Part shown: positions 35,662-44,319 of the stretch, piece after piece
How positions within the stretch are numbered: the first letter of the stretch is position 1
How the letters are laid out: the number at the start of each line of letters is the position of its first letter
From: Streptomyces drozdowiczii
GTDB taxonomy: Bacteria > Actinomycetota > Actinomycetes > Streptomycetales > Streptomycetaceae
Assembly (NCBI RefSeq): GCF_026167665.1
Contig: NZ_CP098740.1
Location: 6,758,001-6,822,000, forward strand
Reading direction: 5' to 3'
DNA length: 64,000 bases
Notes under the pieces: model-generated
Told to the model about the DNA's origin: nothing
The model's input: the letters and a program-made list of their open reading frames with translations, nothing else
Database searches by the model: none
Program-made: the position numbers and the translations under genes

Positions 35662-36093
35662 ATGTTGATGCGCACTGACCCGTTCCGTGAGCTGGACCGG
35701 CTGGCACAGCAGATGATGAGCCCGGGCACCTGGTCGAGGCCGTCGGTCATGCCGATGGACGCCTATCGCGAGGGCGACGAGTACGTGGTGGCGTTCGATC
35801 TGCCCGGCGTCGCCTCGGACGCCATCGACATCGACGTCGAGCGGAACATGCTGACCGTCAAGGCCGAGCGCCGGCCGGTGGCGAAGTCCGACGACGTACA
35901 GGTCGAGCTGTCGGAGCGGCCGCTGGGCGTCTTCTCCCGCCAGATCGTGCTCGCCGACACCCTCGACACCGAGCGCATCCAGGCCCACTACGACGCCGGG
36001 GTCCTCACCCTGCGCATCCCGATCGCCGAGCGCGCCAAGCCCCGCAAGATCGCGGTCGGCGTCGGCTCCGGACGCCAGGAGATCTCCGGCTGA
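35662..36093 (+). CDS. hsp18: Hsp20/alpha-crystallin small heat-shock protein (Hsp18)
   Basis: A 143-residue small heat-shock protein; ATG 35662 has GGAGG at 35650-35654. N-terminus [18 protein letters not shown], alpha-crystallin domain from about residue 33 ([27 protein letters not shown]) and the family signature [16 protein letters not shown], followed by a short RKIAVGVG tail resembling the I-x-V/I anchor. Such proteins form oligomers that hold unfolded proteins under heat stress. It is probably heat-induced through the paired dyads upstream. A long hairpin follows. Confidence 0.93.
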   Translation: MLMRTDPFRELDRLAQQMMSPGTWSRPSVMPMDAYREGDEYVVAFDLPGVASDAIDIDVERNMLTVKAERRPVAKSDDVQVELSERPLGVFSRQIVLADTLDTERIQAHYDAGVLTLRIPIAERAKPRKIAVGVGSGRQEISG

Positions 36094-36109
36094 GGCCGCC
36101 CGGTACGTG

Positions 36110-36147
36110 CGGAGGGCGGGGGCCCGACCGGGCCCTTCCGCCCTCCG
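36110..36147 (+). terminator. Hairpin terminator after hsp18
   Basis: Outer stem CGGAGGGCGG/CCGCCCTCCG (10 bp) and inner stem GGGCCC/GGGCCC (6 bp) around GACC, with a two-base TT bulge. It starts 17 bp past the stop codon. Confidence 0.75.
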
Positions 36148-36218
36148 CCTCCTCTTCGGCCACCCCACCTGACCCGACGCACCACTCCACTCCGGCTTCG
36201 AGAAAGGCAAAGACCGCA

Positions 36219-36662
36219 GTGACCACCGACGTACGCGCACCACTCGGGCACCAGCAGCAGTACTCGACGGCGTACGAACAACTGCTGGAGAAAGTCCGCT
36301 ACGAAGGCGCCTACCCCACCCGCGAGCGCGCCGAGGAAGCAGTCCGCCTGGTCCTCGCGGGGTTGGGGCGCCAGCTGACCGGCGACGAACGCGTGGACCT
36401 GGCCGCCTGCCTGCCCACGGAGGCCGCGCGGGTCCTGACCGCGCAGGTCCCCGGCCTCCAGCCGCTGACCGGCTGGGCGTTCGTCAAGGACCTGGCCACC
36501 CGCTCCGGCGCCCCCCTGGCCCCCACCCGCTGGGACACCGGATCCGTCTTCTCGGCCGTCGCCGCCCACGCGGGCCCCGACCTGATCACCCGCGTCCTCG
36601 ACCAGCTCCCCGCCGGCTACGCGCTGCTCTTCGGCCGCGCCGAACTCGCCCGGGCCGCGTAA
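36219..36662 (+). CDS. DUF2267 domain protein
   Basis: A 147-residue acidic helical protein, GTG 36219 after AAAGG. One DUF2267 repeat is visible: EQLLEKVRYEGAYPTRERAEEAVRLVLAGLGRQLTGDERVDLAACLP, described here by its ends YEQLLEKV and LAACLP, followed by a second helical half with RVLDQLPAGYALLFG. The family is widespread in actinobacteria, often near stress genes, with no known activity. Its position after hsp18, behind a terminator, fits a stress role but does not prove it. Confidence 0.82.
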   Translation: MTTDVRAPLGHQQQYSTAYEQLLEKVRYEGAYPTRERAEEAVRLVLAGLGRQLTGDERVDLAACLPTEAARVLTAQVPGLQPLTGWAFVKDLATRSGAPLAPTRWDTGSVFSAVAAHAGPDLITRVLDQLPAGYALLFGRAELARAA

Positions 36663-36702
36663 TCACAAGTGGCCCGCTCCTGCCCGGGAGCCGGCAGCCG
36701 GG

Positions 36703-37610
36703 TCACCCGGTCGTACGGGCGGCCATGTCGAGGAGCCTCTGGAGGCTCAGGCCGTGCGCCGCGTCGATGCCGGTCCCGACGCCGGTGCGGATCGCGGTGG
36801 CGAACTCGCGCCGCAGGACGGGCCAGCACTCCTCGTGGTCGATGCCGGCAGTGTCGTAGACCAGTTCCTCGTCGGGGCCGAACAGCTCGACCCGGGTCCT
36901 CGCCCGGGGCAGTCGCACGCTTCCGGAGAGGGACGCCTGGCTGACGGCGCCGTTCTCGTGCTCGCAGGTCAGCTCGACCCATCGGCGCGGGTCGCCGGTG
37001 GCCCGTACGGAGGCGATGGGCGCGACCGCGGTGTCCAGGATGTCGAGGAGGTGCGGGCCGAGGTCGAGCAGGGCGCCGTGCTCCAGCCGCCAGGAGGTGG
37101 CGAACTCCCCGCCGAGGAAGGCCCCGTGCAGATAGCAGGAGCGGGCTCCCGTCACCTGGTGCCCGGCGGCCTCGGCGAAGAAGGCGCGGGTGACCGGGTG
37201 GTAGCGCTTCGTCAGGACGAGCTGGGAGATCACCCCGTGCTCGGCGACGGCGTCCGCGACCGCGTGTGCGGTGTCGAGGTCGGCGCCCAGCGGCTTCTCC
37301 AGGAGGAGGGCGCGGCCCGCGGCGGCGGCGCGTGGGGCGAGGGCGGCCTGCACGGCGGGCGGTACGGCGAAGGCGATCGCCTCGCAGGTGTCGAGGAGTT
37401 CCTCGAAGGAGCCCGCCACCGGCGCCCCGTAGGGTGCGGCGACCTCGGCCGCCGCTTCCGGGCGGCGGGCCCAGACCCCCGCGAGCACCGTCTCCGGCCC
37501 GGCGGCCAGCATCCGGGCGTGCATGGCGCGGGCCCACGGGCCCGCGCCCACGAGGCCGGTGCGGACAGGTTCATGGGACCAGGCGGGCGGCAGGGGGTGG
37601 TGCTGGACAT
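36703..37610 (-). CDS. Gfo/Idh/MocA-family oxidoreductase; frame broken near 37566
   Basis: An NAD(P)-dependent dehydrogenase for sugars or inositols. The Rossmann start GLVGAGPWARAMHARML is in frame with LLLEKPLGADLDTAH (the EKP catalytic motif) and KRYHPVTRAFF, but has no good start codon. ATG 37574 or 37610 (with GGAGAG upstream) lies in another frame; inserting one C between 37551 and 37574 gives MNPVRTGLVGAGPW, a normal family N-terminus and about 290-302 residues. As printed, only an internal GTG at 37551 could start it. It is last in the leftward sugar operon. Confidence 0.82.
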
Positions 37611-37674
37611 GGTGCTCTCCGTCGATGTGCGGGTGCGGTGCGTTCGCGCCGGGCGTCCCGGGGCGCGGGCCGTC

Positions 37675-38889
37675 TCAGACGCCGTTCGCGCTCCTGGCGA
37701 GAGCCGCGAGGCGGGCGTCGGCGCGGTCGGGGGCGTACAGGTGGTCGATCACCATGCGGGCGGCTCCGACCAGGGCGGCGCGGTCGCCGAGTTCGGAGGT
37801 GACGACCTGGAGGTGTGCGGTGGTACGGGGCATGGCGCGCTGGTAGATGAGTTCGCGTACGCCGGTGAGGAAGGGGGTTCCCGCGAGGTCGCCGCTGAGC
37901 ATCAGCACGCCGGGGTTGAGCAGGGTGACGACCGTGACCAGGACCTCGCCGACGCGCTGCCCCGCCTCCCGGGCGAGCCGGACGGCGTCGGGCTGGCCGG
38001 CGGCGAGGTGGTCGCGCACGTCGGACCCCGAGGCGGTGGGCACCCCGGACGCGGTGAGCTGGCTCGCGATGGACCGTCCGCTGGCGACGGCGGCGAGGCA
38101 CCCGTAGGACCCGCACATGCACAGGGCGTCGGGACGGTCGTGCAGCCGGATATGGCCGATGTCGCCCGCTCCGCCGTCGATGCCCCGGTAGACCTCGCCC
38201 TTGACGACGACGCCGGCGCCGATCCCCGTGGACGCCTTGACCAGGACGAAGGCGCTGCAGTCCGGGTGGCCTGCCCGCTGTTCGGCCAGGGCCATCAGGT
38301 TGGCGTCGTTGTCGACGAACACGGGCAGCGGCCCCTCGGTCGGCATCGGCCCGACGTGCTCGGCCCATGCTTCGCGCAGCCGTTCCCGTACGGGGAAGCT
38401 GTCCCAGCCGGGCATGATCGGGGGCTGGACGATCCGGGCGGTCTCCCAGTCGACCGGCCCCGGTACGGAGAGCCCTATGCCGCACACCCGCTCGGCCCCC
38501 ACGCCCGCCTCGGCGAGCAGCGGGCCGAACCAGCGTGCCAGCCGGTCCAGGGCGATGTCGGGGCCGTCGGCGATGACGAGGGCCCCGGTGTGTTCGGCCA
38601 GGACGGTGCCGGCCAGGTCGAGTACGGCGACGCGGGCGTGCCGGGTCTCCAGGTCCGCCACGAGCACGACGGCGTGCCCGGGGTCGAACTCCAGCCGGGC
38701 GGAGGGGCGTCCGCCGGTGGAGGTGCCGGTCGCGCCGCGCAGCCACCCCGCTCCGAAGAGCTGGTCGAGCCGGTGTCCCACCGTGGAGCGGGACAGGCCG
38801 GTCGCCTGCTGGAGCTCGCCGCGCGTGGTGGCCTCGCCGCTGCGGATGAGCTGCAGCAGATGTCCCGCGCCGGCCTGGTTCCGTGCCAT
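37675..38889 (-). CDS. ROK-family transcriptional repressor (NagC/XylR type)
   Basis: A 404-residue regulator. ATG 38889 follows GGTGAGGA; a GTG five codons upstream is also possible. The N-terminal winged helix covers residues 8-70 (TRGELQQATGLSRSTVGHRL), followed by a ROK sugar-binding domain: DLETRHARVAVLDLAG, GIGLSVPGPVD, VDNDANLMALAEQ and the zinc motif CMCGSYGCLAAVASG. It sits at the end of the third ABC importer operon and probably senses its imported sugar, acting in the divergent promoter region at 42265-42400. Confidence 0.9.
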   Translation of the reverse strand: MARNQAGAGHLLQLIRSGEATTRGELQQATGLSRSTVGHRLDQLFGAGWLRGATGTSTGGRPSARLEFDPGHAVVLVADLETRHARVAVLDLAGTVLAEHTGALVIADGPDIALDRLARWFGPLLAEAGVGAERVCGIGLSVPGPVDWETARIVQPPIMPGWDSFPVRERLREAWAEHVGPMPTEGPLPVFVDNDANLMALAEQRAGHPDCSAFVLVKASTGIGAGVVVKGEVYRGIDGGAGDIGHIRLHDRPDALCMCGSYGCLAAVASGRSIASQLTASGVPTASGSDVRDHLAAGQPDAVRLAREAGQRVGEVLVTVVTLLNPGVLMLSGDLAGTPFLTGVRELIYQRAMPRTTAHLQVVTSELGDRAALVGAARMVIDHLYAPDRADARLAALARSANGV

Positions 38890-38906
38890 CCCCGTGGTCC
38901 TCACCC

Positions 38907-39851
38907 TCAGCTCTTGTCCGCACCGCTGGTCAGGCCCTCGGTGAGGAGCCGTTCGGCGGAGAAGAACAGGAGTACCACAGGGATGGTGAGCACGACCGAT
39001 CCGGCCATCAGCACCGTCTTGGACACCTCGATGCCGTTGGCCAGTTGCTGGAGGCCGAGCGAGACCGTCCACCGGTCGGGGTCGGCCGCCAGGAAGAGGA
39101 GGGCGAACAGGAATTCGTTCCAGGCGATCATGAAGACGTACAGCCCGGTGGCCATCAGGGTCGGCAGGGCGAGCGGCAGGATGATCTTGCGTACGGTCTG
39201 GAGCCGTGACGCCCCGTCGATCGCCGCGGCCTCCTCGATGCTGAAGGGGATGGTGACGAAGTAGTTCTTCAGCATGTAGATCGAGACCGGCACGGTCTGT
39301 GCGATGTAGACGATGGCGAGCCCGACCAGACTTCCCGACAGCCCCATCTTCGCGAACATGACGAACAGCGGCACGGCCAGCAGCGTGGCGGGGAAGAGAT
39401 AGACGGCCAGGAAGAGTGCGCTGACCTGGCGGTTGCCGAAGAACTTCAGCCGGCTGACGGCGTACGCGCCCGGTACGGCGGCGGCGAGGGTGAGCAGGAC
39501 CGTGGCGACGGCGACGAGCGCGGAGTTGACCAGCATGCCGAGGAAGCCCTGGCCGCCGTCCTCCGAGGACTTGAGGACGCTCTCGTACGTGTCGAGCGTG
39601 AAGTCCTTCGCCGATACCCAGAGGTTGCCCGGGTCGAGGAGCAGCGCGTCGATGGGCTTCACCGACAGCATCAGCATGTAGTAGAAGGGCACGATCGTGA
39701 TCGCGGCGAGGAAGACGATCACCACCCAGCGCATGACGCCGAAGAACCGTTCCTCGAACTGGGCCCGGGTGAGCCGGTTCCGCCGTGGCGCGGGCAGCGG
39801 GCGGCCGGTGCGCTCCGTGCGGTCGCGGGTGAGGGTGGGGGCGGTGGTCAT
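38907..39851 (-). CDS. ABC sugar-importer permease (MalG type)
   Basis: A 314-residue permease; ATG 39851 overlaps the stop of the upstream permease. Six membrane segments begin at VVIVFLAAITIVPFYYMLML; the EAA motif is IEEAAAIDGASRLQTVRKI, followed by LPLALPTLMATGLYVFMIAW. It ends TEGLTSGADKS. It forms the channel of the third importer with the protein from 39848-40828. Confidence 0.92.
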   Translation of the reverse strand: MTTAPTLTRDRTERTGRPLPAPRRNRLTRAQFEERFFGVMRWVVIVFLAAITIVPFYYMLMLSVKPIDALLLDPGNLWVSAKDFTLDTYESVLKSSEDGGQGFLGMLVNSALVAVATVLLTLAAAVPGAYAVSRLKFFGNRQVSALFLAVYLFPATLLAVPLFVMFAKMGLSGSLVGLAIVYIAQTVPVSIYMLKNYFVTIPFSIEEAAAIDGASRLQTVRKIILPLALPTLMATGLYVFMIAWNEFLFALLFLAADPDRWTVSLGLQQLANGIEVSKTVLMAGSVVLTIPVVLLFFSAERLLTEGLTSGADKS

Positions 39852-40828
39852 GCCGATTCCTCCTGCATCTTCTTGCCGAAGAACTTGAAGTAGATGCCCA
39901 GGAGGGCCATGAGTACGACGGCGAGGACGAGGGCCTGTGCGGACGCGGCCCCCACGTCGAAGCGCGAGGTGAGGAAGTCGTAGACGCGCACCGCCACCAC
40001 GTCCGTGCCGGAACCGCCGCCGGTGAGCAGGTAGATGTCGTCGAACTTGTTGAACGTCATGATGAAGCGCAGGACGGACAGCAGGGCGATGACGGGCATG
40101 AGCTGCGGCAGCAGGATGTGCCGGAAGCGCTGGGAGAGCGTGGCGCCGTCGACCTCCGCGGCCTCCTCCAGGCCGGCCGGTACCGCCTGGAGGCGGGCGA
40201 GCATGAAGAGGAAGGCGAACGGGAAGTAGCGCCAGGTCTCGAAGGCGATGACGGTGAGCAGCGCCAGCGGGATGTCGAAGTGGACGCCCAGGAAACCTAC
40301 TTCGTAGGACCTGGTGGAGAGGAAGGCGATGGGGTCGTCCCACCCGAAGAGCTTGCGGCCCCACTCGTTCACGATGCCGTACTGCGGGCTGAGCGCGACC
40401 TCCCAGACGAAGGAGACCGCGACGACGGGCGCGACGTACGGCAGCAGCATGGCGGCGCGCAGCACGCCCCGCCCACGGAAGGGCTTGCGCAGGGCGAGGG
40501 CGGCGACCAGCCCGAGGACGACGGAGCCGGCGGTGGCGCCGACGGTGTAGAGGAGGGTGGTGCCGAGGCTGCTCCAGAAGCCGGGGGAGCCGAAGACCTG
40601 GGAGAAGTTGTCCAGGGTCCAGCGGCCGAAGAGGCCGTTCTCCTGGATGTTCACCAGCTTGGCGTTCTGGAAGGCGAGCAGGACGGTCCACAGGATCGGC
40701 AGGATCACCACGACCAGGACCACGAGGAAGGTGGGGGTCACGAAGGCGAGCCCCGCGCGGTTCTCCCGCCTGCTCGAACTCTGCGATGGGACGCGGCGCT
40801 TCTTCGCGCCGCTCGTGATTGTGCTCAT
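39848..40828 (-). CDS. ABC sugar-importer permease (MalF type)
   Basis: A 326-residue permease with a basic N-terminal tail (GAKKRRVPSQSSSRRENR) and six membrane segments from FVTPTFLVVLVVVILPILW. The EAA motif reads LEEAAEVDGATLSQRFRHI and is followed by LLPQLMPVIALLSVLRFIM, with a conserved FDDIYLLTGGG. It starts 33 bp after the binding-protein gene in the same leftward operon. Confidence 0.92.
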   Translation of the reverse strand: MSTITSGAKKRRVPSQSSSRRENRAGLAFVTPTFLVVLVVVILPILWTVLLAFQNAKLVNIQENGLFGRWTLDNFSQVFGSPGFWSSLGTTLLYTVGATAGSVVLGLVAALALRKPFRGRGVLRAAMLLPYVAPVVAVSFVWEVALSPQYGIVNEWGRKLFGWDDPIAFLSTRSYEVGFLGVHFDIPLALLTVIAFETWRYFPFAFLFMLARLQAVPAGLEEAAEVDGATLSQRFRHILLPQLMPVIALLSVLRFIMTFNKFDDIYLLTGGGSGTDVVAVRVYDFLTSRFDVGAASAQALVLAVVLMALLGIYFKFFGKKMQEESA

Positions 40829-40861
40829 GGGACGGTTACCTCGTGGGGGAGCGGCGTAGGG

Positions 40862-42264
40862 CTACTGGAGGGACTTCTGGAGGGCGGTCACTTCTTCGTC
40901 GGCCTCCTCGGCGGCCCGGTCGGGCGACAGCTGGCCGCTGGTCATCGCGCCGATGGCCTTGGCGACGGGGAGCTCGCCGTTCGTGGCACCGACGAGGGTG
41001 CCCTGCCCTTGGGTGAGGCCCCACCGCTGCATGCCGCCGACGCCCTTGACGAGCTGGTCCAGCAGGGCCGGGGGTACGCCTTCTGCATGGATTCGCGGTG
41101 GTCGACGCCCATGACGCTGGCGCGCCAGTCCTGCTCGAAGGAGCCGGGCTTCTGTGCCGTACCGGTGCGGACGGGGAGCTTGCCCTCCGGGGCCATGCCG
41201 AACCAGTCGGCGTACCCCTTGCCCATCATGTACTCGATGAACTTCCGGGAGGCCCCCGTCTCGGCGGTCCTGGTGACCGCCCATGACGTGATCTCGCCGA
41301 ACTGCGCGGGTTCCTTGCCGTCGGGCCCCTTCAGCGCGGTGACGACCCCGGTGTTGCGGGCGAGGAACTTGGGGTCCTTCTTGCACTCCGGGCAGCTGGG
41401 CAGCGCGTCGGAGCGCAGCCCCGCCAGCTCGTCGAGCAGGAAGGACGACCAGACCATCATCGAGGACTTGCCGGCGAAGTAGGTGGCGCGGGTGGTGTCC
41501 ACGCTCTGGGTGCCGGGCGCCCCGTGCTCGCGGGCGAGGGTGTCGTACGCCTTGAAGGCCGTGCGGCACGCGGGGGAGTCGAGGGCGGGCTTGCCCGCCT
41601 CGTCGACCAGCTGGCAGCCGTTGGCCAGGGCGAGGTCCTCGAAGCTCTGCTGGGTGAAGACGTCCGAGGGGTCGGTGGCCAGCGAGATGCCGTCCCGGCC
41701 GCCCTTGTCGAGCGCGGCGGCGGCCTTCAGGGCGCTTCGGTAGTCGTCCGGCGCGTCGAGCCCGGCCTTGGCGAACAGGTCCTTGCGGTAGACGAGGATC
41801 TGGAGCCAGGCGTCGGAGGGGACGCCGAGCCGGGTGCCCCCGTCGGAGGTGAGCGCGAGCGCGTTGCTGTTGAACGTGTCCGGCCTCAGGTCCTTCACGA
41901 TGCGGTTCGCGACCTCGGTGTTGAGCAGGCCGTTGCCGTACATCTGCCAGACCTGGCCCATCGGGACCGCTCCGATGACATCGGGGAGCTTGCCGGCCGC
42001 CGCCGCGGACATGATCAGCTGCGGCAGCTGTGCCTCGTCGACCCCGACGAGGTCGACCTTGACACCGCTCTCCTTCTCGAAGCGGCTGATGACCTTTCTG
42101 GTCGCCGCCATCCGCGGCGGCAGGTTCTCCTGCGACCACACCGTGATCCTGTTGTCGGGCCGCTCCGCGCCCGAGCTGCCGGAGCAGCCGGCCAGCAGGC
42201 CCCCGGCCAGGGTCGCGGCGAGCCCGAACAGGGTCACCCTCGACCGTCGGGTCTTCATCACCAT
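40862..42264 (-). CDS. ABC sugar-importer substrate-binding lipoprotein; frame broken near 41070
   Basis: A family 1 solute-binding protein starting at ATG 42264. Signal peptide with lipobox TLAGGLLAGC; mature motifs QLPQLIMSAAAAGKLPDVIGAV, LQILVYRKDLFAKAGLDAPDD and KFIEYMMGKGYADW. The frame is lost at the five-G run 41070-41074 (C run on the coding strand); adding one base joins MQKAYP to PALLDQLVKGVGG and ends at ALQKSLQ, 467 residues in all. Without it the last 65 residues are nonsense. First gene of the leftward operon. Confidence 0.88.
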
Positions 42265-42400
42265 GCTCTGTCCTCACGCCACTTACGCACTTACCTCACG
42301 CATCTCAGCATTACTTTTGCGTGTTGACAAGACATAACTCTGAGATATCTTCGACGGAAGTCAGCGAGCAACACCCCTCCAAGCGCTACCGGAGCTCCCC
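42265..42400. promoter_or_regulatory. Divergent promoter region of the ROK-controlled sugar locus
   Basis: 136 AT-richer bases between two divergent operons. Rightward: TTGACA (42324-42329), about 16 bp, TATCTT. Leftward: TTGTCA on the overlapping complement, 17 bp, TGAGAT. The inverted copies ATCTCAG (42302-42308) and CTGAGAT (42340-42346), 38 bp apart centre to centre, are candidate operator parts for the ROK repressor at 37675-38889. Confidence 0.6.
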
Positions 42401-43447
42401 GTGGAACGCGTCGTCCAGTTCACCGGCCCCCGTCAGGTCGAAGTCGCCGAGCACGAGAGCGCTCCGCTGCCCGCCGGGCATCTGCGGGTCCGCACCCGCT
42501 ACTCCGGCATTTCGGCAGGAACGGAACTCACCGCCTATCGCGGGACGAACCCCTACCTCACGCGCACCTGGGACGCCGAGGCCCGGATCTTCCGCGACGG
42601 GGCCGCCGGGATCGAGTACCCGGTGGCCGGCTGGGGCTACTCCGAGGTCGGCGAGGTCACCGAGGTCTCCCCGGAACTCGTCGGCACGCCCGGCATGCCG
42701 ACCGTGGGCGACCTGGTCTGGGGCATCTGGGGCCACCGCAGCGAGGGCATCGTCCCGGCCGAGCGCATGGTCGGCCACACCCTGCCCGCCGGTCTCGAAC
42801 CGCTCGCCGGGGCCTTCGCCCGGGTCGGCGCCATCGCGTACAACGCGATCCTGGCCGCCGACATCCACCTCGCCGAGGACGTCGCCGTCTTCGGCCAGGG
42901 CGTCATCGGCCTGCTCACCACCCGCCTCGCCCAGCTCAACGGCGCCCGCGTCACCGCGGTCGACGCGCTCGACGGCCGGCTCGAGACAGCCCGGGCCTAC
43001 GGCGCGCGCCACACCCTCAACGCCCGCACCGAGAGCGTCGCCGAACGCATCCGGGAGGCCACCGGGGGAGCGGGCGCCGATGTCGCCATCGAGATCAGCG
43101 GGGTCTACCCGGCCCTGCACGAGGCCGTCCGCTCGGTCACCGTCGGCGGCCGGGTCGTGGCGTCCGGCTTCTACCAGGGCGACGGCGCGGGGCTGCGCCT
43201 CGGCGACGAGTTCCACCACAACCGGGTACAGCTGATCTGCTCCCAGATCGGCGGGGTCCCCCCGCAGCTCGCGGGCCGCTGGACCGTCGAGCGGCTCCAG
43301 CAGACCTTCCTGTCGCTGGTCGCCGAAGGCCAGGTCGATGTGGAGTCCCTGGTCAGCCATGTCGTCCCGGCGGCCGACGCCGCCGACGCCTACGTGCTGC
43401 TCGACGAGAAGCCCGCCGACGCCCTCCAGGTCGTCCTGGAGTTCTGA
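42401..43447 (+). CDS. Medium-chain (MDR) alcohol dehydrogenase-like protein
   Basis: A 348-residue NAD(P)-binding oxidoreductase, GTG 42401 after GGAG. The N-terminal GroES-like domain has VRTRYSGISAGTELTAYRG, where the zinc-binding Cys of classical enzymes is absent; the cofactor domain begins VAVFGQGVIGLLTTRLAQLNGARVTAVDAL. The GRTVASGFYQGD-like segment (GGRVVASGFYQGD) is typical of sugar/polyol relatives. It opens the rightward operon and probably oxidises or reduces a sugar imported by the divergent ABC system. Confidence 0.87.
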   Translation: MERVVQFTGPRQVEVAEHESAPLPAGHLRVRTRYSGISAGTELTAYRGTNPYLTRTWDAEARIFRDGAAGIEYPVAGWGYSEVGEVTEVSPELVGTPGMPTVGDLVWGIWGHRSEGIVPAERMVGHTLPAGLEPLAGAFARVGAIAYNAILAADIHLAEDVAVFGQGVIGLLTTRLAQLNGARVTAVDALDGRLETARAYGARHTLNARTESVAERIREATGGAGADVAIEISGVYPALHEAVRSVTVGGRVVASGFYQGDGAGLRLGDEFHHNRVQLICSQIGGVPPQLAGRWTVERLQQTFLSLVAEGQVDVESLVSHVVPAADAADAYVLLDEKPADALQVVLEF

Positions 43448-43518
43448 ACCGGCGTACGCCCCCGACCCCACCCCCCCAGAACCCCGAGCGCCCTCCACCC
43501 GGCGCCGAAAGGCATCCC

Positions 43519-44319
43519 ATGCTGAAAACCGCCTGCCAGGAACAGCTCCTCCCCGGCGACACGCTCCAGGAGAAGTGGGCCTTCGCCCAGGACGCCGGCT
43601 ACGACGCCGTGGAACTGCGGTCCAAGGGCGACTTCCACTTCCGTGACCGGCTGCCCGAGCTGAAGCAGGCCCTCGCCGACGGCGTGGTCATGCCGACCGT
43701 CTGCGTCGAGATGCTGCACTTCTTCGCCGCCTTCGACGACGACCTGCGCCGCGACGCGATCGAGCAGATGAAGTCGCAGCTCTCCGTCGCCGCCGAGATC
43801 GGCGCGCTCGGCGTGCAGACCCCCGCGTCGTACGGCATGTTCTCGCGCAGGCTCCCGCCCTTCGAGCCGCCGCGCACCGAGGAGCAGGACCGCGAGGTGC
43901 TGCTGGCCGGTCTGACCGAGCTGGGCGAGCACGCCCGCCAGGAGGGCGTCACCCTCTACCTGGAATCGCTCAACCGGTACGAGGACCACATGGTCAACCG
44001 GCTGGACCAGGCCGTCGACCTGATCCGCGCGGTCGGCCTGGACTCCGTCCGCATCGGCATCGACAGCTACCACATGAACATCGAGGAGGCCGACCCCTCG
44101 GCCTCGATCCTGGCGGCCGCCCCGTACATCGGCCACGCCCAGGTCAGCGACTCCAACCGGTTCCAGCCGGGCGCCGGACACCTCGACTGGCCGGCCTGGA
44201 TCGGGGCGCTGCACAGCATCGGCTACGACGGCTACCTCGCCGCCGAGTGCCGGCTGACCGGCGACCCCCTCGCGGCCGTCCGGTCCATCCCGTCCTTCCT
44301 CCGGAGGTCCGGCGCGTGA
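43519..44319 (+). CDS. Sugar phosphate isomerase/epimerase (xylose-isomerase-like TIM barrel)
   Basis: A 266-residue TIM-barrel protein of the AP endonuclease 2/xylose isomerase-like family, ATG 43519. Motifs: EKWAFAQDAGYDAVELR, a metal-ligand Glu in TLYLESLNRYEDHMV, IGIDSYHMNIEEADP with Asp and His ligands, AQVSDSNRFQPGAGHLDW and the final Glu in LAAECRL. Such enzymes epimerise or isomerise ketoses and inositol derivatives. Its stop overlaps the next GTG, and together with the MDR and Gfo/Idh enzymes it suggests an oxidation-epimerisation-reduction route. Confidence 0.88.
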   Translation: MLKTACQEQLLPGDTLQEKWAFAQDAGYDAVELRSKGDFHFRDRLPELKQALADGVVMPTVCVEMLHFFAAFDDDLRRDAIEQMKSQLSVAAEIGALGVQTPASYGMFSRRLPPFEPPRTEEQDREVLLAGLTELGEHARQEGVTLYLESLNRYEDHMVNRLDQAVDLIRAVGLDSVRIGIDSYHMNIEEADPSASILAAAPYIGHAQVSDSNRFQPGAGHLDWPAWIGALHSIGYDGYLAAECRLTGDPLAAVRSIPSFLRRSGA